DNA from: Purpureocillium takamizusanense
Taxonomy: Eukaryota > Ascomycota > Sordariomycetes > Hypocreales > Ophiocordycipitaceae
Assembly: GCF_022605165.1 (NCBI RefSeq)
Contig: NC_063070.1
Location: 1,550,001 to 1,614,000 of the forward strand
Length of the DNA: 64,000 nucleotides
Reading direction: 5' to 3'
Shown piece after piece: positions 11,944 to 21,867 of this stretch. The position numbers and the translations under genes were made by a program. Under the pieces are notes generated by a model that had not been told where the DNA came from, ran no database searches, and worked only from the letters and a program-made list of their open reading frames with translations. The number at the start of each line of letters is the position of its first letter. Within the stretch, counting starts at the first letter, position 1.

Positions 11944-13499
11944 GTGGCAGATGTTTCATGGGTTGGGGAGGCTCTAGTGGCTTTTGCATGTCAAGCATCT
12001 CGCAAGGCGTTTGGTAGATGAAGGGGGCCCGGATCTAGGCTGGCTGCCACACTGTATTTTACTTGGCCTCTGCCGATGAAGTAGCAGCCGCATCACTACG
12101 AACTGCGGAGGGAGGGGGGCGTGCCAAGGCGGATGACCGTTGCATAATCGCCAACCGCCTGTCTTATTGCGGAAAGCGGTAGATGCACTCTGTTGAACTA
12201 GTCGGGTCTGAGGAACAGCTGACGAGTGGCTCGATGGTAGCAAACACCTCAGCTCTGCACCTGGTAGATAGCGAGAATCCCACGTACCGTTCTGCAGCCT
12301 GGTTAATGCTATAAGCGTTATATTTGGTGTGATGACATGTCAAGTCGCGATGCGGCCACGGTCGATAAACACACGCAGCCCGCGCCATGCCGGACGGCCT
12401 AATGGCCGTCTACCCAGGATTCGGAGAGACGAACCCGCCATCTCATTGTATATGAGGCTGACCTGGAGCTGCTGCTGCGCAGTGCACGTGGAGTGTCTAC
12501 TGGGACTCGCCTCAGGAGATGGCAGCCCAGAGAGGCCTGCACTCTCTCGTCTGGTGTTATCTCCATCTACAGCGCAGAATCTCGCCTAATGCACTCTGGG
12601 CCACTGAGAGTTGATGTTCATTACTTAGTAGGTGCTCGTGAACAGCAGTTGCTGCGTTGCCCGGCCGCCTCTCCTGCTGCGTGTGCGGCCTGCCTGCCTG
12701 AATAGCCTGCCGGGCCACCTCACCCTCGCCTATAAAAGCACCTCTTTGCTCCTTTCCTCCTTCCCTTTCTTTTTTCCCTCTTCATCTTCACACAGCATCG
12801 CGGCCTCCTGCGCCCCCAACTGCCCGGCCCACGGCTTCAAGCGCGTCAGGCATCACAATCAAGGTAAGTTGCAGTCGTTTCAATCGGCCTCATCGTCACC
12901 CCCGTCATGCCCCGTGGCTTCGCAAATTCCAAAGCCTTGTCGGGTAGCTTCCTGCGCCGTATTTTGTTCGGGTCTTGCCTCTGTAGCCGCCTGTCAGGAA
13001 GCTGCAGTGTCTTGGCAGCTCCGTTTGCACCTCCCTCCTGTCCTCGAATCGCGCGTTCTTGCCCACTCGCACTTCCACTCGCACCCTACGGCTACTGGGC
13101 TAACTCCAACCTACAGGCACGAGAACCTGTGAAGGTCTCTCTCCATCAACTCCAACGGATCCGACCTAAACGCTAGCGAAGTTACACCAGCGTTTGCTAG
13201 TGGCTTATTGAAGCGAACACCCTCGACTTCTGATTAGGTACGTCCATCTATACTTTCAATAGGTCCGCCTTGGTGCGGCTCTGCGTGCACCCCAGAGGAT
13301 ACGCGGGAGTCTCGTGCACCGGGGTCTGATACCATGAGCACCTCTCCCTTACGGTCATAATACCTGCTCTCTATCTGTATCCACCATTGGAGGAAAGCCG
13401 ATTTTTAAAATCCCTAAGAGCACATGTCTTGATTTGCTTTCGAAATCCGTTTCCACTGCTCAATCTCAAGACACTGACCAGAGGCATTAGTCCGACAGG
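11944..13499 (+). promoter_or_regulatory. rna14 3' flank, Argonaute promoter and long 5' leader
   Basis: A TATA box (TATAAAAG, 12731-12738) is followed by a long C/T-rich tract, a typical strong fungal core promoter. It lies about 770 bases before the Argonaute ATG, so a long leader is implied. Within it, 12864-13116 looks like a 253-nt intron: donor GTAAGT, branch GGGCTAAC, acceptor CTACAG. A second possible donor is GTACGT at 13238, with acceptors near 13481 or 13498. A 166-codon frame at 12632-13132 overlaps this but has no recognisable domain. Confidence 0.55.
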
Positions 13500-16400
13500 A
13501 TGTCTGATCGGGGCCGATCTCCCGCTCCATCTGGAGGAGGCGGCTCTGGGGGCCCAAGCCGCCGAGCGTCTCCTCACGGCTCTGCCACCGGAAGCCGTTC
13601 TGCGTCGCCTGCCCGATCTGCCACAGGCAAGGCCCCAGCGACAGGATGGACCGCAGGCATGGGTTTCGACCCGGCCAAGTCCGCAAAGGCCGAAGACAGG
13701 GGAAACACTCGTGTCGAGCTTCCACCTGATGCTTACGTTCCGGACACTGCCAAGTCTCAGTTCACACTGAGAAATAACAAGTACAACACGGAGGGCAAGC
13801 CTGCCCAGGTTGAGGTCAACCAGTATCGCCTCAAGTCCTTGGACTTCACCAAGACGATCTATCAGTACGATGTACGTATCCACACCCGCGCCTCGAGTAA
13901 GCAAAGGAGACTAACATTTCACCAGGTGACAATCTCTCCCGACCATGAGAAGAAAAACGTCATTTTGAAGAAAGTATGGACCCACGAAACGACGAAGAAG
14001 GCACTCGCGCCATACAAATACCACATGTGGATTTTCGACGGCAAGAAGCTGGCATGGTCCAGCACATACGTGGATCGCGGCGAACTGCGATTTACCGTCG
14101 ACCTGGATGACGGCAAGCGTCCACCTGGCGCTCGCCCGCGTGAGGGCGGCCAATTTCTTGTCATGATTCGGCAAACCATCACGGTGAACATGAATTCCAT
14201 CCAGACATACCTTCAAAAGAAGGCGTCTTTCGACAATAATGTCCTCCAAGCAATGAACTTCTTGGACCACTTGATTCGACAATATCCGTCGCAGAAATTG
14301 CTTTCGATCAAACGCAACTTCTACGAGGTCTCGGAGCGAGGCCAACCTCTCACCGGAGGAGGATCGACAATTGTTGTACACAAAGGCGCCTACGCCTCAA
14401 TTCGAATGGTCAACAATCTGGCCCAGGGTGGAATGGGACTCGCGCTCAATTGCGACGTGGCCAACACTTGCTTCTGGCTTGGACCAGAAAGCCTGGACAC
14501 TGTTGTCCTCCAATTCCTCGCATCCTGCGATCGGAGGAGATGGGGCTCGCTGACGCCCATAACCATGGCCAGGGAGTTTTGGCCGGTCAAGCACAACACT
14601 GGTGTATGGGCATCTTCGGATGCCTTCAAACAACTCCGGAAGATGCGACGCCTTCGGTTCAGGGTCGACCATCCGAATCGCAAAGACCGGGAAAAGGTCT
14701 TTACCATTCAGGACTTCGCCTTTGATCAGAAATATGGAGCCGAGGGAGGCAACGCCAAGAACGTCACATTTGAGTACAACGGAAAGGAGATATCGGTTGC
14801 CAACTACTATGCGCAGAAGTACAAGGCCCATCTCAAATACTCCAACCTGCCCCTCATATTCGCTGGCAAAGCCGGCTGGTTTCCCATGGAGTTTGCCATT
14901 CTCGAGCCCATGCAGCGTTACCAGTTCAAACTCAACCCAGACCAGACAGCTGCCATGATCAAAGTGGCCGTGACCCGTCCGCAACAGCGCAAAGCGGACA
15001 TTGTTCATCACGCATCCAAGCTCAAGCAGGCAGAAGACCCTTACCTCAGAGAGTACGGTGTCAAGTTCGAAACAGCATTTGCGAAGACAGAGGCTCGCAT
15101 CATTGCCCCGCCTCGTGTCGATTTCTCCCAGGGCAACGCCGATCCGAGATTTTCTGGCCGCTGGGACCTCCGCGGTAAGAAGTTTTGGCGACAGAACTTA
15201 GCGCCGCTCGCGAACTGGGGATTTATAGTCATGGATGGCTGTGTCAATTTTCCGCAGCTCCAAAATTTTGCCAAGACATTTCGGTCGACATTCTTGGGCC
15301 ATGGCGGGAAGTGCCCAAATGACGCTATGCTTCTCAACGTTCCCGCGGACATGAAGTACAACGGAGCAGAGGCCCTGGCTTGGGCACATGGAGAGGTTAC
15401 CCGTGCACGCGGATACACGCAACTGCTGTTTGTGGTTGTTCAGCACAAGAACAGTCCCCACTACGAGCGGCTCAAGAAATCGGGAGACTGCCGATTTGGC
15501 ATCCTCACGCAGGTAGTGAACGGTGAGGCCGTCAAGCGCAACAACGGCCAGTACCATTCGAATGTCTGCATGAAGGTTAATGCGAAGCTTGGCGGTGCAA
15601 CGTCTCGCACTACGCCTCCGTGGAAGACTGCGCAGACGTATTTTCCCAAGGATCGTCCGACCATGATTATCGGCGCTGATATCTCACACACGGCTCCTGG
15701 GAGTAATGCGCCTTCGACTGCGGCGATGACAATGAATGTGGACCGCGATGCCACCAGGTTTGCTGCCATGGTGGAGACGAATGGTTACCGCACTGAGGTG
15801 CTCAGTCCGTCAAACATCCGCTTCATGATGCAGAACTTATGCAAGCAGTGGCAGGCGGGACACGAGGGGTCCTACCCCAAACACATCATTTACTTTCGAG
15901 ATGGTGTTTCTGAGGGGCAATTCGCCAAGGTTCTGCACCGTGAGATTGGTGAAATAAAGGCCTACTTCCGTGACAACAAACCGGCCAACCCCAACCTTGA
16001 AATCCCCAAGTTCACGGTTGTGGTCGCTACAAAGCGCCACCACATTCGGTTCTTTCCCCAACAGGGTGGTGACAAAAACAGCAATGCCCTTCCAGGAACG
16101 CTTGTCGAGAAGGAAGTTACCCACCCTTTTATGTGGGATTTCTATCTCTGCTCGCATGTGGCGATTCAGGGCACGGCTCGGCCTGTGCACTACCACGTCA
16201 TCTTGGATGAGATGGGCGTGCCGGTAAACGAGTTCCAAAAGATGATTTACCATCAGTGCTATTCGTATGCACGCTCGACGACACCCGTGTCGCTCCACCC
16301 TGCGGTGTACTATGCCCATCTCGCTGGCAACCGCGCTCGCGCCCATGAAAACGTGGCGACCAGCGAAGGATTCCGTGCCGGTGCCAAAGGCCATGAGATG

Positions 16401-16565
16401 ATTCGCGACCAGGTTGCGAAGGGCATAACCATCGGAAGCATTCCGGAGGGCACGGAGGCTCCACAGCTACTGGCGCTCGGTGGACGACCCGATCAGAAGA
16501 ATGGCCCGGTTGAGGGGGAGATGCGCCAGCGAGAGTTCTTCCGCGGGACCATGTGGTACATTTAA
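13500..16565 (+). CDS. Argonaute (QDE-2/Ago family)
   Basis: This is the slicer protein of RNA interference (quelling-type silencing); it binds small RNAs and cleaves complementary RNA. The exons are 13500-13871 and 13926-16565, giving 1003 aa. The 54-nt intron 13872-13925 (GTACGT, branch CTAAC, CACCAG) keeps the frame open, so unspliced RNA would add 18 residues. The first ~55 residues are Gly/Ser/Arg-rich. The N, linker-1, PAZ, MID and PIWI regions follow. The PIWI catalytic positions are visible: Asp in MIIGADISH, Asp in YFRDGVSEGQF and His in HPAVYYAHLAGNRARAH. A Glu finger cannot be assigned by eye. It ends REFFRGTMWYI, close to the family's usual aromatic C-terminus. I cannot tell from sequence alone whether it is the QDE-2 or the SMS-2 orthologue. 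Confidence 0.94.
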   Translation: MSDRGRSPAPSGGGGSGGPSRRASPHGSATGSRSASPARSATGKAPATGWTAGMGFDPAKSAKAEDRGNTRVELPPDAYVPDTAKSQFTLRNNKYNTEGKPAQVEVNQYRLKSLDFTKTIYQYDVRIHTRASSKQRRLTFHQVTISPDHEKKNVILKKVWTHETTKKALAPYKYHMWIFDGKKLAWSSTYVDRGELRFTVDLDDGKRPPGARPREGGQFLVMIRQTITVNMNSIQTYLQKKASFDNNVLQAMNFLDHLIRQYPSQKLLSIKRNFYEVSERGQPLTGGGSTIVVHKGAYASIRMVNNLAQGGMGLALNCDVANTCFWLGPESLDTVVLQFLASCDRRRWGSLTPITMAREFWPVKHNTGVWASSDAFKQLRKMRRLRFRVDHPNRKDREKVFTIQDFAFDQKYGAEGGNAKNVTFEYNGKEISVANYYAQKYKAHLKYSNLPLIFAGKAGWFPMEFAILEPMQRYQFKLNPDQTAAMIKVAVTRPQQRKADIVHHASKLKQAEDPYLREYGVKFETAFAKTEARIIAPPRVDFSQGNADPRFSGRWDLRGKKFWRQNLAPLANWGFIVMDGCVNFPQLQNFAKTFRSTFLGHGGKCPNDAMLLNVPADMKYNGAEALAWAHGEVTRARGYTQLLFVVVQHKNSPHYERLKKSGDCRFGILTQVVNGEAVKRNNGQYHSNVCMKVNAKLGGATSRTTPPWKTAQTYFPKDRPTMIIGADISHTAPGSNAPSTAAMTMNVDRDATRFAAMVETNGYRTEVLSPSNIRFMMQNLCKQWQAGHEGSYPKHIIYFRDGVSEGQFAKVLHREIGEIKAYFRDNKPANPNLEIPKFTVVVATKRHHIRFFPQQGGDKNSNALPGTLVEKEVTHPFMWDFYLCSHVAIQGTARPVHYHVILDEMGVPVNEFQKMIYHQCYSYARSTTPVSLHPAVYYAHLAGNRARAHENVATSEGFRAGAKGHEMIRDQVAKGITIGSIPEGTEAPQLLALGGRPDQKNGPVEGEMRQREFFRGTMWYI

Positions 16566-16630
16566 GTATCTACTTTTGAGTGGTTTGCTTGGCCTCAGAG
16601 CATCGTGGTTCATGAGTCTCGAGAAGACAA

Positions 16631-16706
16631 AAGGGGACGGTTTGGCGGTGGAGTGGCGGCGGAGGTTTCCAAGGGGATGGTTTGGCGGTGGAGTGGCGGT
16701 GGAGGT
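16631..16706 (+). repeat. Two-copy tandem duplication, 40-bp period
   Basis: The 36-base units at 16631-16666 and 16671-16706 differ at two positions only. They are G-rich, with the core TTTGGCGGTGGAGTGGCGG, and lie about 65 bases after the Argonaute stop, so probably inside its 3' UTR. Confidence 0.85.
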
Positions 16707-18349
16707 CGTATCAGATAGGCAAATCGCTGATGCGTAACATCTTGTCCCTCGTATGCATATGTGTGTGAGGGGCATTATAGGCTATCCAACTGGTCGTCAC
16801 ATTCACGGAGTACGTGAGCTTGTCTCTCAGTCTCGCCTTTGGAAATGCGCCGAGCCGGTCAATCGGTCAACATGGGCTGAGGTCGGGCCTCTCTGTATGT
16901 GCGAATCGGGTCGTATCTCGTATGTTCCCATCTATATTGCTAGCCGCAGCTGTCGTCACTAGGCAGCGATTATATCTGACGACTGGAGGCAACTTTATTC
17001 GACAACCGCTGGGGTTGGTGTTGACACCGCCGTCTTTTTCTCAGCTCAGCTATCCTCCTCAGTAAACAGAAGACAAAGAGGTGTCTGAGGGGGTGGCGGA
17101 TAAAAATAGTAAAGTGTGCCTGAGACGGAGCGGTGCAACGCTACGACGACTAAGTGCCAGCGGGCCAATCGTTTCATGTTCCAGGCGGGCGGTAGGGAAC
17201 CCCGGAAGGATCGCCGCGCTGCCACGAGGTAAGGTATTTTTGGAGGGGGCCATGAAAACATTGATAGGGGCGCATTGTTTTGCCTAGAAGGGGACAATAG
17301 TGTACATCAGTGGATTAAGACAGAGATCGGCGGATGGATAATCGGGCAGATGGGATACCTCGTAGGCTCAGCTGAGCCCTAGTAGAGGATGGGAGACAGA
17401 GGGGGCTCAGACTTGCAGAGGAATAGCTCAAACTGTATTTTGGCCGCGAGTTTCTGAGTAAAGCTGCTATATTGCAGCTCATTCCTCATTGTTAAAGGTC
17501 TCAATGGTCAGGGCAGGAGGACTGCTACTGAGCTGACAAGTGTACAAAGTAGGAGACAGAACAGGACTACTGCCTTGACCATGTACCAAGTGCTTTCGTT
17601 TGACATGAGCTGCGAACTCTACCTTGGCTGGCTCGATTACAACATGAAAGTAAGCCAGCTGGCGGCCGTGTTGGGCAGACTCTTGTATCTTCAGAGTCAG
17701 GCGCAACGCACGAAGTAAGACGCGGAGCTTCACCAATTCTGGCTAAGAGGCAGCGAGTCGTGAAACTAAAGATGAGATTCCATCAGCGGGGTGCGACCAG
17801 CCGATCATGGCGATTTTCAGCTCGTCCGCAAACCCTCGGAGCTGTATCTCTTCTGACGTCCCATCAGTAGAAGCGTCATCCAACTACCGCGCCTCTGACG
17901 CAGGGCATGTGGAAATGCCGAGCGCTCTCCCCAGGGCTCGAGCGATGACAGCAGCCAAGACCCTGAGGCTGATTGCTGGGGCCGCTCAGGGGCTGGACGC
18001 CTCCGGCCGGGTGTAAGCAAGTTGCCGGCCGGCCGATTGTTCTGCCGTGGACGGCAAAGCAGATGATCCGCCCTCGCCACGAAGCCTGTGCCAAATTGAT
18101 TCGATCAGCCTACGATCAGCATAAGCACGCTATATGGTATGCGACTCGGAACGTGCGCCTCGGCGCTGCGCAGTGGGCGGATGCAACGCTCTGCCTATGT
18201 GACCTCAATTGATGTTGCAACGCGGGGATAGTTAGGACTGGCGTGGACACGGTGATGCTCTAACTCAATAGGCTGGCTCACCGAGACGCATTAGGATCAA
18301 AGCAGACGGACAAAAATAACTTGGTAGAATTCAGCTTGTCGCCATCGTC

Positions 18350-18359
18350 TATATAAAAG
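18350..18359 (+). promoter_or_regulatory. TATA box of the lysozyme gene
   Basis: TATATAAAAG lies 127 bases before the lysozyme start codon, a normal distance for a fungal TATA box with a ~90-base leader. Confidence 0.6.
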
Positions 18360-18485
18360 GATCCCAGGGTGCGTTTCTCGACGACATCTAATAGAGCACC
18401 ACTAAAGACAGCACAAACAGCGATTACACAGCCCCGCCCAACACCGCTTGACTTTATCAACTTGCACCTAAGAACGACCGCTAAA

Positions 18486-19166
18486 ATGGTTCAAATTTCC
18501 ACTCAGACTGCCGTTGTCACCCTCCTGGGTATTGCCTCGGGTGTCCAGGGCTGCGCCGCGCCCAAGGCCAACCAGCCATCCATCGATCTTGTCGCCGAGT
18601 TTGAGGGCTTCAATCCTAACGTTTGTAAGTGAACTCCAGACGGCAAAACGGGGATACGCGGCTGACGGCAACAGACAAGGATCCCGTCGGCAAAGACACC
18701 GTCGGCTACGGCCATCTCTGCCAGCAGGCTGGGTGTGCCGAGGTCAAGTACCCGATCCCGCTGTCGGTTGAGAACGGCAAGAAGCTCCTCAGTGATGACC
18801 TGGCTGTAAGTAGCTACGTAATGACTTGTTTTATGTATTGCAGACACAGCTAACAACGATGGGACCTAGGTCGCTGAGACTTGCATCACCATGTCAACTG
18901 CGCAGGCAGTGACGCTCAACGCCAACCAGTACGGCGCGCTCGTGAGCTGGGCCTTTAACATTGGCTGCCCGCAGACGCGCAGCTCAGACCTCATCAAGGG
19001 TCTCAACGCAGGACGCGCCCCTGGCGACATTGTCCCCATCGAGCTGCCGAAGTGGAACAAGGCCGGCGGTCAGGTCCTGCCTGGCCTTACTCGCCGCCGC
19101 AAGGCTGAGCTGGACTTGTTTAACACGGCAACTGGAGACGGTGCGCTGCCCGCACCCGGCTGCTGA
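18486..19166 (+). CDS. Secreted GH24 (phage/T4-type) lysozyme
   Basis: This enzyme hydrolyses the beta-1,4 MurNAc-GlcNAc bond of bacterial peptidoglycan. The exons are 18486-18624, 18675-18805 and 18870-19166, giving 188 aa. A signal peptide covers about residues 1-21 (VVTLLGIASGVQGCA). The catalytic region reads LVAEFEGFNPNVYKDPVGKD, then TVGYGH, which is the GH24 pattern with Glu followed by Tyr-x-Asp and T-x-GYGH. WAFNIGC and LPKWNKAGGQVLPGLTRRR match the C-terminal half of the family. Four introns boundaries (two introns) restore these motifs exactly. The length is near the family norm. Family members in fungi are patchy and bacterial relatives are common, so ancient transfer from bacteria is likely but is inferred. 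It probably acts extracellularly against competing bacteria. Confidence 0.93.
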
Positions 19167-20179
19167 GCTGGCTTGTCATCGTGTATATACTCGAGGGAAC
19201 CTTTCGCTACCTCATGTCAAGCATGTCCGTATAAGACAGGCGGCTCGGATGACTGGCTTTCCGCCATATAAGTATACAATGCGTACGATAGACGGCTGTA
19301 TGATTATTTGGTGACCGACGGCAAGTGCAACGGGAATCAAGGCCATTGAAATCTGGTCAAAAGCGATCATTGCGGTCCTATTGATTTCATGGGAGTGATA
19401 GCCTCGTGACGAAAGTGCGCAGAGAATAGACGTCTGTGGTGCAGTCTGTGTTGCCCAATGTGCATTGCCCGAAGTCAACAAGTCCTTGTGAGCGCATATA
19501 TACGGTGAGAACTCCTAGTCGCGCTTCTGTTACCAATTAAAGGGTCTACGAACCGTCGCATCTCTGCCCTGGGAAGAAGTTACGTACCGAACCTCGGCCG
19601 AGAAGCCCGATGACTGGAGCCCGTGGCGTAAAGAGCGTGTAAGCGGTTTAAGGCCACTGAGCTTTGGTACAGCCCGGCGGTAAGCTTAGCAATGGGCTCC
19701 CAGTCAAGCGCACCCTTATTGTGTTGGATCTTACCTGTTTCATGGCTTGACCTGCTAGTCTGTTAGTGTGAGGCCCACGTTCTCGGACCGCTTCATGCTG
19801 TTCGTATCAGGTTGAGCGGACACACGAACGGGGTGCTAACCAAGGTGTCTAGCAGATTCAATATCGATCTTGCGATTATCAGCAATTATGCAGAAAATGG
19901 CAGGCTAGATAATTTCAGCGTGACAGAGTTAGCCTGACAATTGGAAGAGCGCCATGTTATTTATTCCCCCAGCCAGATTCTCCAATTGCTGCCTTTTCGC
20001 TCATGAAGCAATCAACCTATTATGTGAGAACCGGGAAATATGACAAGGCGCATTAAATACAAGTCATTAATCGTAGAACTCCTCGCCACGCGATCTCGGC
20101 TTTGGCGTCCATCATTGCATATGTAAGATGTTCCTATCTGCCATGTTGGGTACATGGGATTCGTACGGAGATAGATAGG
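19167..20179. other. Convergent intergenic region
   Basis: About 1 kb between the lysozyme gene and the convergent surface-protein gene. It is more AT-rich than its surroundings from about 19850 to 20150. I see no gene, repeat or RNA. Confidence 0.5.
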
Positions 20180-21115
20180 TCAGGCTAACTCAGCTGGTTT
20201 TTGATGTTCGCCAGGAAACCTAGCAGGCAGTTCTGATAACTTATGTTCCTGCTGACACACGTACAAGTCGCTCTTTGGATATGGTTCCGGCGGCGAGTTC
20301 CCCTTCGTGGTTGTCTGTGGAAGCCGGCGGCGGCGCAGGAACATGAAGAAGAACAGGCAAGCAACCACGAGGAAAGCGGCGGCGCCAACGGCCCCCGCCG
20401 CTATGCCAACCTTCTCTCCCGTGGACAATCCTTTGTCTGGCTGTTGCGGCATTGCAATATTGGTCGGTCGCGTGCTGCCTGTTGTCTCGATCGATGGTGA
20501 CTTGAGTACGGCGGTTTGGCGTGTCGTCGTCGAGGTTGCGCTCGCAAAATCCCCTGATTTCCACCTGATAGCTAAGCCATAGGCGTTGACGCCTCCTCCG
20601 TCCACTACAGTGGTGGTCCAGCCAGAGCCGACACGACTAGTAGTGTATGTCACTGGTACGATGGCAGGATAATCTACGGTACACAAATTCGTGCTGTACC
20701 ACGGCCATGCGCCGTCAGTTTGTTGGTGGCATGTGTAGGAGCTGTGGTAGCCTTGGTCAGAAGGCGAATACAGCAACACCAGACCGGAGCCTCTCCACTA
20801 AGGTACTTACATAGGGCAGCATGTTGCTCGTGTCTCGCTGCCGACGATGCTTGAACAGGCTACTTGGTATCCCGATGGGCAGACTCCCGGGGAGAAGTAG
20901 CGCGTGGGTACCTCTGTCCAGCCTGACGGAAAGCAAGCGGAAGAGCTGGACGATCCGCCGAGCTGAAAGTAGTTGCAGCGGGTGGAGTGACAATCGACAA
21001 GTGAGCCCGTGTAGTCGTACTTATACAAGTCCACTAGGCAGCTGGACTCAGGGGTGAAGGTTGTGGTCAGAGCCGGAGCTTGTGTTGTTGTTGGCGTGGC
21101 CGTTGTGACAGACAT
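20180..21115 (-). CDS. Ser/Thr-rich one-pass surface protein
   Basis: Exons 21115-20811 and 20741-20180 give 288 aa. The intron starts GTAAGT at 20810. The acceptor CACAG at 20742 is chosen because it keeps frame with the conserved-looking YTCHQQTDGAWPWYST segment. The extracellular part has about ten Cys (e.g. SSCLVDLY, RATCCP, NLCTVDYPAIVP) followed by a Ser/Thr-rich stalk. One membrane helix, GIAAGAVGAAAFLVVACLFF, is followed by four Arg and a ~60-residue Pro/Lys-rich cytoplasmic tail. No classical signal peptide precedes the ectodomain, which is common in this type of uncharacterised fungal protein. The layout resembles WSC/Mid2-like wall sensors, but I see no named domain, so the function is unknown. 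Confidence 0.75.
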
Positions 21116-21867
21116 CTTTTATGTCACGGCATGAGCAACGACATGTTCGGTGATGATGGCGAATGTTGCAACGGCCAGGTCGGGAGAGGCAGAGCCGGCC
21201 CTCTCGTGCATTTAAACCTCGGGCTTTACGCATCCTGCAAGTTACAGGGGAGCCATGAGCATAAATCGTGTACCAATCACTGATGATGGCCGTGCCAAGT
21301 GCGGCCTTCTTTTAAGCGCCCAGGAGAATGAGGCTGGCCGGTGTTGGTTCCGCCACCCAATCGCGACCGGTTCCCAACCGCTCTCATGCGGGCCGCGGCT
21401 GGACGCGCTTATTAGTGCCCCTCTCGCAAACCGCTTGTGCGATCGTGCCGTTTCCGCAGCTTTTTTATAGATACCCAGGAACATGAAAAAAAAAAATTAA
21501 AATCTGCATGGTTCTGCATGCTGGACGGAGCCACATCGTGATCGAAGAAGCTGTGCCTCTTCTCCGCATCTCCCAGCTGAGATATAAGCTACTAGAAAAT
21601 TCGTCTCTATGCAGGTAACACGTGGGTCAGCAGTGAGCACGAGTGTTTGCTAGATGAGCAGAAAACCCGCACGGGAAAGAGGGACGTGACATCTTCTGAT
21701 ACCTCAGGGCTCATGAAACTATAAGAACATAATTGCTAAGTATAATATTTTTATACATATTGTCGAGCTATAAAGCCGCTCGACTCTTGAAAATAAGCTG
21801 CTATGTGGACCGGAAGCAAATGAGAGCCCCATGTTGCATGGAATTGCCAATACCTGTAACTGGTCCT
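21116..21867. other. Intergenic region between surface protein and MFS exporter
   Basis: About 750 bases upstream of the surface-protein gene and downstream of the MFS gene. It contains a poly-A run near 21486-21495 and AT-rich sequence near 21730-21780. No gene is recognised. Confidence 0.5.

Larger units (their letters stand above)
16566..18485. other. Intergenic region upstream of the lysozyme gene
   Basis: About 1.9 kb lies between the Argonaute stop and the lysozyme ATG. Apart from the tandem duplication and the lysozyme TATA box, I see only short frames with no family resemblance on either strand. Confidence 0.5.

Noticed and set aside
12632..13132. 166-codon frame in the Argonaute leader
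   Set aside because: It runs through the TATA box, pyrimidine tract and a well-formed intron, so it is best read as a leader.
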